A stretch of 64,000 nucleotides of DNA, from contig CM029626.1 in NCBI GenBank assembly GCA_017311315.1, positions 31,180,869 to 31,244,868 of the forward strand, given 5' to 3'. Shown here piece after piece: positions 57,862-64,000 of this stretch. The notes beneath the pieces are model-generated. The model was not told the origin of the DNA, ran no database searches, and saw nothing but the letters and a program-made list of their open reading frames with translations. The position numbers were made by a program, and so were the translations under genes. Each line of letters opens with the position of its first letter. Within the stretch, counting starts at the first letter, position 1. Source of the DNA: Dendrocalamus latiflorus. Taxonomy: Eukaryota; Streptophyta; Magnoliopsida; Poales; Poaceae.

Positions 57862-60237
57862 ATGGCACCGAAAAAAGCTTCGTCGGCGGCGGCGAAGGGG
57901 AAGAAGACGGTTGGGGCGGAGCGTCGCGTGAGTACCAGGGCTTCGGCATTGGCTGCCGTGGGCGCGGCGATCGAGGACGTTGACGCTCGCACTGCGGCAG
58001 CCGACTCCGCCACCAGCGCTGCGGCAGCCGACCCCGTCACCGGCGCTGCAACGAGCAACCACGTCACCAGCACTGCAGCGACTGACCCCGCCGACGCAAC
58101 AGCAACCAACCTCACCGCCTTCGCCGCGACGCTCGCCGGTAGCGCGGACCGGGCAGTTGGAGGTAGCCACAACGGAGCGACCGGCAGCTCGGGAGCTCGC
58201 GACGCGGTCGTCCCCGCGCCGGTCTGTCTGCTGGGCGTGCCGGTGGCCTTGCCCGCACAGGCGGTGGAAAGCGCCCTGCTGGTGGCCCTCAGAGCGTTCC
58301 AGCAGGAGCTGGGGGATCTTCGTGGGGCTGTCCGAGACATACAAGAGGCTCGGAGCCAGCAGGTCGCGCCGGTGGTCGCGCCAGAACCCACGCCGGAAAG
58401 GGCGGACAGCCGCGATGCCCCCACATCTAACCGTGCCCCACTGCGACGCGTCGATCCAGAGTCCCTACTCTCGGCAGGACTACAGCAGGCGGCGTGGCCC
58501 GAAGACTTCAAGTTCCCCAGTGTCATCGAGCCCTACAAAGGCGACACGGACCCCCGCGAGTTCGTGCGCGTGTACGAAACCGCAATCGAGGCCGCGGGCG
58601 GCGATGACACCACAAAAGTGAAGGGGCTCCCCCTCGCGTTGCAGGGAGTGGCGCTCTCCTGGTTTTTTACCATAGAGCCGAACTCCATCTACGCGTGGGA
58701 GCAGATCCACGACCGCCTTCACAACAACTTTCAAGGCAATTTTGTCGAGCGGGTCGATGCGGACCAGCTCTTCGCCGTGAAGCAGAAACCTTCGGAGAAG
58801 CTCCGGGACTACTTCAAGCGCTTCGCGAAGATACGTTGTCAAGTCAAAGACGTTAACGAAACCACCGTGGTCAACGCGGCCATACAGGGCCTTCGTCCGG
58901 GCACGATGGCCGAGTATAACGCGCGGAAGCCAATCAAGACAGTGATGAAGCTCTTTGACAAGATGGAGGAATACGCCAGGGCGGAAGAGGACGCACGGCG
59001 GCGACAAGGCGACGACTCTGACACCAACCAGGCCGGTGCCTCGGCAAAAGCCGAAGATCCGTCAAAGGACGGTTCTTCGAAGGGAAAACGTAAGCAGGAG
59101 TCGTCCAAGGACGCGCCCGACCGCAAGGACGCCCCACACAAGGAGCCGTCCGATAGGCCCAAGCGTGGCCAGCAGAAGTCGCGGCGAGGCCGGTACGTCC
59201 TCGACATCGAAGGCGGTTCCGACGATAGCGCTCCCGCGGGTCGGGGCGGTCGGGGGCGCCGAGGCCGGGGACGTGGCCGTGGCCGGGGCTGCGACGATAG
59301 AAGCCGGGGAGATTACGACGACCAACACCAGGGGCTGTGGTGCGTAGTCCACGGTCGCGGAAACCATGACACGCGCACATGCACCTCTATCGTGGCGCTT
59401 CGCGACAGCGTCACCAGGGACAGGAACCCGGAAGCACGTCCGCCCGGGGTGGCCCACGTACAGCACCCATATGAAGCCCCCGTGCATATACAGGCGCAAG
59501 GAACGCAGCCCCACGAGGGCCCTCTGCGGATCGAGGCCCACGTGCAGCAGCCTCAGGAGGGCTTTCTGCAGCTACAGGCTCCGGAGGCCACCCACCGCAG
59601 GGTTATCAATGTCATCTCCGGAGGCTCCTCGGTGGAGTTCGCCTCGGCACGGCAGCGGAAGGCTTACGTGCGGAGGCTACACCACGTTGCGGCGTACCCA
59701 GCGCAAACACCGCCAGACTGGGCACAGATGGAGGTCACGTTCACCCCCGCCGACGCCCAAGGAGTGGAGCTTCCTCACCACGATCCCCTGGTCGTCCGGA
59801 TCGTCGTAGCGGGATGCGACGTGAGATGCGCCCTAGTTGATGGCGGCAGCTCCGTGAACATTCTGTTCGCGGCAGCCTTCAACCAGATGGGGATCCCCCA
59901 AAGCCGCCTCGGCCCGTCGGGAGTCCCGCTGCAGGGCTTCGGCAGACAGCCTCTACGGGCGCTCGGCCAAATATGCTTGCAGGTCTCTTTCGGTCAGGGC
60001 GACAATGAAAGGGTCAAAGACGGTACATTCGACGTCGTCGATCTCCCATACCCTTACAATGCCATACTGGGGCGTCCGGTCCTCAACTCCTTCGGGGCAG
60101 TACTGCATCATGCCTATTTGTGCATGAAGCTCCCGGGGCCGCGGGCCATCATCACCGTTCGGGGCGACCAGGACATGGCCCGGCGCATTGAGCACGGCAC
60201 CAGATGTCCCCTTCGCGGTGGGCAGCGGCACACCTAG
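57862..60237 (+). CDS. Element K gag-protease polyprotein
   Basis: 791 residues from ATG 57862. The frame is open upstream to 57811, but only through the primer site, so I choose the first ATG (MAPKKASSAAAKGKK). An Ala/Thr-rich N-terminus is followed by the gag domain at about residues 216-383 (VIEPYKGDTDPREFVRVYE, GVALSWFFTIEPNSIYAW, EKLRDYFKRFAKIRCQV). A Lys/Glu/Asp tail leads to an Arg/Gly region at about 443-486 and a C..H..H..C motif, CVVHGRGNHDTRTC (493-507). The aspartic protease has active site LVDGGSSVNILF near residue 659 and ILGRPVLNSFG downstream. DGG instead of DSG/DTG is usual for this group. It stops at TAG 60235-60237, with no RT after it. This is the only intact retroelement frame in the window. 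Confidence 0.88.
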   Translation: MAPKKASSAAAKGKKTVGAERRVSTRASALAAVGAAIEDVDARTAAADSATSAAAADPVTGAATSNHVTSTAATDPADATATNLTAFAATLAGSADRAVGGSHNGATGSSGARDAVVPAPVCLLGVPVALPAQAVESALLVALRAFQQELGDLRGAVRDIQEARSQQVAPVVAPEPTPERADSRDAPTSNRAPLRRVDPESLLSAGLQQAAWPEDFKFPSVIEPYKGDTDPREFVRVYETAIEAAGGDDTTKVKGLPLALQGVALSWFFTIEPNSIYAWEQIHDRLHNNFQGNFVERVDADQLFAVKQKPSEKLRDYFKRFAKIRCQVKDVNETTVVNAAIQGLRPGTMAEYNARKPIKTVMKLFDKMEEYARAEEDARRRQGDDSDTNQAGASAKAEDPSKDGSSKGKRKQESSKDAPDRKDAPHKEPSDRPKRGQQKSRRGRYVLDIEGGSDDSAPAGRGGRGRRGRGRGRGRGCDDRSRGDYDDQHQGLWCVVHGRGNHDTRTCTSIVALRDSVTRDRNPEARPPGVAHVQHPYEAPVHIQAQGTQPHEGPLRIEAHVQQPQEGFLQLQAPEATHRRVINVISGGSSVEFASARQRKAYVRRLHHVAAYPAQTPPDWAQMEVTFTPADAQGVELPHHDPLVVRIVVAGCDVRCALVDGGSSVNILFAAAFNQMGIPQSRLGPSGVPLQGFGRQPLRALGQICLQVSFGQGDNERVKDGTFDVVDLPYPYNAILGRPVLNSFGAVLHHAYLCMKLPGPRAIITVRGDQDMARRIEHGTRCPLRGGQRHT

Positions 60238-60442
60238 GATCGGCACCGCCGTGCGAAGGCCCGCGGCGCCATCCGGGGGCGACTCCGCAAGCCCTGCCGA
60301 TAGTGTAGCTACCAGAGGCTACGGCCGCGCTGAGCACAAACTGTTAGTACCCCCACCCCGTCGTATGTAATCGCTTACCCGCGCAAACGGGAACATAATA
60401 AAATTCTGTTTGTCGCCAACATATTACCGTTGTGCAAAGATA

Positions 60443-60960
60443 CGCCAAATACGCACGTTCGCGTGTGCTCCCGCAGCATACACCAAATACGCACGTTCGC
60501 GTGTGCACTCTCTGTAGCCAGGGGTACGGGTATGAGTATAAACCAAAGACGCACGTTCGCGTGTGCACTCTCCGTCAAAGACACGGGCATGAGTATAAAC
60601 AAAGACGCACGTTCGCGTGTGCACTCTCCGTAGCCAGGGGGACAGGCATGAGTATAAACCAAAGACGCACATTCGCGTGTGCACTCTCCGTAGCCAGGGG
60701 GGCGGGCATGAGTATAAACCAAAGACGCACGTTCGCGTGTGCACTCTCCGTAGCCAGGGGGACGGGTATGAGTATAAAACAAAGACACACGTTCGCGTGT
60801 GCACTCTCCGTAGCCAGGGGGACGGGCATGAGTATAAACCAAAGACGCACGTTCGCGTGTGCACTCTCCGTAGCCAGGGGGACGGGTATGAGTATAAACC
60901 AAAGACGCACGTTCGCGTGTGCACTCTCCGTCAAAGATACGGGCATGAGTATAAACAAAG
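60443..60960 (+). repeat. Tandem array 1, 60-base unit, nine copies
   Basis: CGCACGTTCGCGTGTGC recurs at about 60451, 60490, 60550, 60606, 60666, 60726, 60786, 60846 and 60906. Most spacings are exactly 60. Each unit also carries gtagccagggggacgggcat and GAGTATAAA. Because 60 is a multiple of three, both strands show long repetitive open frames (up to about 220 codons). I do not call them genes. Confidence 0.92.
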
Positions 60961-61410
60961 ACGTGTGGGGGGACGCCTCTGCACGCACTCTACGGAGTCT
61001 AAATAAGACGCGGATGTTCTCCCTGCGCACTCTACTGAGTATAAACAAGACACGAACCCCGCGCACGCCAGGGACTTCGTCCTTGTGCGTACTCTCCGGA
61101 GTATAAAAATGACGTGGATGTCGACCCCACGCACTCTACGGAGTCTAAATAAGACGCGGATGTTCTCCCTGCGCACTCTACTGAGTATAAACAATACACA
61201 AACCCCGCGCACGCCAGGGACTTCGTCCTTGTGCTTACTCTCCGGAGTATAAAAATGACGTGGATGTCCACCCCACGCACTCTGCGGAGTCTAAATAAGA
61301 CGCGGATGTTCTCCCTGCGCACTCTACTGAGTATAAACAAGACGCGAACCGCGCGCACGCCAAGGACTTCGTCCTTGTGTGTACTCCCCGGAGTATAAAT
61401 CAGACGTGGA
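60961..61410 (+). repeat. Tandem array 2, 146-base unit, about three copies
   Basis: GGAGTCTAAATAAGACGCGG recurs at 60994, 61140 and 61286 (146 apart). Each unit is built from three sub-units of about 50 bases that end in ACTCT..GGAGT.TAAA, and these share the GAGTATAAA word with array 1. Confidence 0.88.
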
Positions 61411-61633
61411 CGCCGATCCCACGCGAATCCTGCGCGGCTGCCAATCGTGCACCTCAGCGCGTGGAGGCTCGCCTTCGCACACCACGGGAGGTATACGCTG
61501 GGGGTACTATGGAAACCAATTCCGGGAGTCCCAGAGTACCGACGTTGCGCGCCAGAGGCTGGCCCCAGCGTCGGCGCGCATGTGGAATATGCGACACACC
61601 AGAGGTTGCCCCCACCCTGGGGTGGGGGGACGG
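61411..61633 (+). other. Spacer between arrays 2 and 3
   Basis: Unique sequence, no gene seen; contains a CCCACCCTGGGGTGGGG palindrome just before array 3. Confidence 0.5.
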
Positions 61634-63110
61634 AGGTCCGCCTTCGCACGCGCCAGTCCACGGACTTTAAACAGGTCATCGTGCGGAGGTCCGCCTTCAC
61701 ACGCGCCAGTCTGCGGACTTTAAACAGGCCATCGTGCGGGGGTCCGCCTTCGCACGCGCCAGTCCCCGTGACTTTAAACAGGACGTCGTGCGGAGGTCCG
61801 CCTTCGCACGCGCCAGTCCACGAGACTTTAAACAGGTCGTCGTGCGGAGGTCCGCCTTCGCACGCGCCAGTCTACGGACATTAAACAGGTCGTCGTGCGG
61901 AGGTCCGCCTTCGCACGCGCCAGTCTGCGGACTTTAAACAGGCCGTCGTGCGGGGGTCCGCCTTCGCACGCGCCAGTCCGCGAGACTTTAAACATGTCGT
62001 CGTGCGGAGGTCCGCCTTCGCACGCGCCAGTCCGCGGACTTTAAACAGGCCGTCGTGTGGGGGTCCGCCTTCGCACGCGCCAGTCCACGAGACTTTAAAC
62101 AGGTCGTCGTGCGGAGGTCCGCCTTCGCACGCGCCAGTCTGCGGACTTTAAACAGGCCGTCGTGCGGGGGTCCGCCTTCGCACGCGCCAGTCCGCGAGAC
62201 TTTAAACAGGGCGTCGTGCGGAGGTCCGCCTTCGCACGCGCCAGTCTGCGGACTTTAAACAGGCCGTCGTGCGGGGGTCCGCCTTCGCACGCGCCAGTCC
62301 ACGAGACTTTAAACAGGTCGTCGTGCGGACTTCCGCCTTCGCACGCGCCAGTCTACGGACATTAAACAGGTCGTCGTGCGGAGGTCCGCCTTCGCACGCG
62401 CCAGTCTGCGGACTTTAAACAGGCCATCGTGCGGGGGTCCGCCTTCGCACGCGCCAGTCCGCAAGACTTTAAACAGGTCATCGTGCGGAGGTCCGCCTTC
62501 GCACGCGCCAGTCCGCGGACTTTAAACAGGCTGTCGTGCGGGGGTCCGCCTTCGCACACGCCAGTCCGCGAGACTTTAAACAGGTCATCGTGCGGAGGTC
62601 CGCCTTCGCACGCGCCAGTCCGCGGACTTTAAACAGGCCGTCGTGTGGGGGTCCGCCTTCGCACGCGCCAGTCCACGAGACTTTAAACAGGTCGTCGTGC
62701 GGAGGTCCGCCTTCGCAAGCGCCAGTCTACGGACTTTAAACAGGTCGTCGTGCGGAGGTCCGCCTTCGCACGCGCCAGTCTACGAGATGTTAAACAGGTC
62801 GTCGTGCGGAGGTCCGCCTTCGCACGCGCCAGTCTACGGACTTTAAACAGGTCGTCGTGCGGAGGTCCGCCTTCGCACGCGCCAGTCTGCGGACTTTAAA
62901 CAGGCCGTCGTGCGGGGGTCCGCCTTTGCACGCGCCAGTCTACGGACTTTAAACAGGTCGCAGTGCCGAGGTCCGTCTTCGCACGCGCCAGTCCACGAGA
63001 CTTTAAACAGGTCATCATGCGGAGGTCCGCCTTCGCACGCGCCAGTCTATGGACTTTAAACAGGTTGTAGTGCGGAGGCCCGCCTTCGCACGCGCCAGTC
63101 TACGGACTTT
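61634..63110 (+). repeat. Tandem array 3, 53/54-base unit, about 28 copies
   Basis: Each unit contains gtccgccttcgcacgcgcca then AGTC...ACTTTAAACAGG. Two unit types mostly alternate: one with cggactttaaac (53 bases), one with cgagactttaaac (54 bases), giving a 107-base dimer. A variant with acattaaac recurs 481 bases apart (about 61878 and 62359), showing a larger duplicated block. Short 67-codon frames repeated every 107 bases are by-products. Confidence 0.93.
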
Positions 63111-63540
63111 CGGTAGCAAGCAGCACTCGCACGATTCACACTAACGGCGAACATGGAATGTGGGGATCTCAGCTCCGCACAGCACACCCGCGCATGTCCT
63201 AATTGTCAGGATATCTATATATCGGGAAAATCTTTCAAGTACAGAGGCCCGCCAACATCCCTGCCGCTCTAAGTAGCTATTCGGCTGGCTCGTCCTTAAC
63301 ACGCGATATGGACGGGGTTCCGCCAGAAGAAGGTCGGCCCGCCCAAAAGTCCAGTGACTCTTCGGCCCTTCGCCAGCGTCGAAGGCGTCGCCGAGTCGCA
63401 AGGTCGGCCGCAAGAAGCCGGCCCCAGCAAGGAAGCTGCCCGGGACATAGGCGAAAGTCAGAATTTATGAAGCAAGCGTGTACTTCATTCACAAAAAGAG
63501 GGGGCATTACAACGCATGCCTACACCCAGGCACCACGGCG
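63111..63540 (+). other. Element K downstream non-coding stretch
   Basis: Unique DNA between array 3 and the antisense frame. A purine-rich word aaaaagagggggcat is at 63494-63508. No coding feature is supported; the plus-strand frame 63203-63640 lacks any known motif. Confidence 0.45.
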
Positions 63541-64000
63541 TCAGACCTGCAAGTTCCCGGCGCCTTCAGAGGCCTCGGCGCCGCCCTCGTCGTGTCGAGG
63601 GACCCCGTCCAGGAATTGGCCGAGGCTCCCCTTCCCGTGAAGTGACCTCCGAAGTTCGACCCGCGCAGCGTGCACCCCGACGTAATCCCAGATCCGTTCA
63701 TAGAAGGGCTTGATGGCGCGGCGAGCGGAGCGGACGGCGCCGGACATTACTCCGGCCCCGCCGGGCATCTCCAGCTGGGGGTCCTCTAGCCCAGCGACGT
63801 GCGGGCAACCGCGGTGTTGCAGGAGCGCGCACACCAGGCATGCCGATGTGTACGCGCAGTGGTTGCTGAAGGTCGTCGCAGCGCCGCGCGCGACATTGGC
63901 GGCATCTCCGACCCAGCGGAGGGTCCGCAACAGCTCCTTCGGGCCGAAGGCGTGGTCCGGCACTTTGGCCACAAGCCCTTGGAGATGGCTTTCCAGCGCT
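63541..64000 (-). CDS. Antisense extra ORF of element K, partial
   Basis: A minus-strand frame is open from the window edge to TGA 63541-63543, at least 152 codons, so the start is off-window. It includes FGPKELLRTLRWVGDAANV, then ARGAATTF, and a Cys-containing segment CLVCALLQHRGCPHVAG, then RRAIKPFYERIWDYVGVHAA. I recognise no domain. Tat-lineage gypsy elements are known to carry extra ORFs, often antisense, in their 3' part; position and strand fit that. Whether it makes protein is unknown. Overlapping plus-strand frames here look like shadows. Confidence 0.5.
   Translation of the reverse strand, partial: ALESHLQGLVAKVPDHAFGPKELLRTLRWVGDAANVARGAATTFSNHCAYTSACLVCALLQHRGCPHVAGLEDPQLEMPGGAGVMSGAVRSARRAIKPFYERIWDYVGVHAARVELRRSLHGKGSLGQFLDGVPRHDEGGAEASEGAGNLQV

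Larger units (their letters stand above)
57569..64000 (+). mobile_element. Element K: Tat-like gypsy element, partial, apparently without pol
   Basis: Begins TGTAGGTGTGGCCCCCACC after attgt (TSD candidate 57564-57568). Layout: short LTR, primer site TGGCGCCGTCCGTGGGGA, intact gag-protease, then three tandem arrays and an antisense frame. The primer site and gag type match the RIRE2-like Tat group of grasses. In autonomous relatives pol follows protease; here about 3 kb of tandem repeats follow instead. The 3' end is off-window, so pol farther on cannot be excluded. Confidence 0.85.

Noticed and set aside
57762..58621. Large antisense and shifted frames at the start of element K gag
   Set aside because: Shadows of the GC-rich gag frame; the gag and protease motifs are only in the plus frame from 57862.
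60375..61106. Repetitive proteins of 160-225 residues on both strands
   Set aside because: They arise because the 60-base unit is a multiple of three, so several frames stay open. All are repeats of the unit, with no start context or domain.
61734..62846. Series of 67-codon frames every 107 bases
   Set aside because: By-product of the 107-base dimer repeat; identical phase and near-identical sequence each time.
61634..63110. CRISPR-like array
   Set aside because: Units are contiguous and similar along their whole length, with no unique spacers, in a plant retrotransposon context. It is a plain tandem array.

Overview
This window looks like grass (Poaceae, rice-type) repetitive DNA: a nest of LTR retrotransposons in which I can support no intact host gene. 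The grass assignment is an inference from the element types: Sirevirus-like Ty1/copia, Tat-like and Athila-like Ty3/gypsy, and a large non-coding LTR element. Nothing was aligned by computer. All boundaries were read by eye from TG..CA termini, primer-binding sites, polypurine tracts and target-site duplications (TSDs).

Left part (1-19357). A minus-strand Sirevirus-like copia element (A, 1-5554, 3' end off-window) sits inside a minus-strand gypsy-type LTR (B, 5555-7830). B interrupts the reverse transcriptase start of a plus-strand gypsy element (C, 7831-10158 and 19195-19357). C is split again by a minus-strand non-coding element with 2.8 kb LTRs (D, 10159-19194, TSD aggca), which resembles a large retrotransposon derivative (LARD). 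C resumes for about 160 bases with the end of integrase.

Middle part (19358-43074). About 2 kb of unassigned DNA with one weak gene-fragment candidate and a small minisatellite is followed by an eroded gypsy-type LTR (about 21660-22870). A very long LTR (E, 23038-24148 and 34807-38176) is split by a complete but dead Sirevirus-like element (F, 24149-34801, TSD gatct). Non-coding sequence and a truncated copia-type LTR (G, 40563-43074) carrying two minisatellites come next.

Right part (43075-64000). A third Sirevirus-like element (H, 43075-55226, 3' LTR missing) contains an Athila-like element with an odd three-LTR layout (I, 45945-51616, TSD ctctt). H is cut by an LTR (J, 55227-57568) of the same family as B and E. 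J is cut by a Tat-like gypsy element (K, 57569 to window end). K has a 0.24 kb LTR, an intact 791-residue gag-protease frame, no visible pol, three tandem arrays in succession (60, 146 and 53/54 base units), and an antisense open frame running off the window.

The only long intact retroelement frame is K's gag-protease. All other pol genes carry stops, frameshifts or deletions. Relative order of insertion: C before B and D, B before A, E before F, G before H, H before I and J, J before K.
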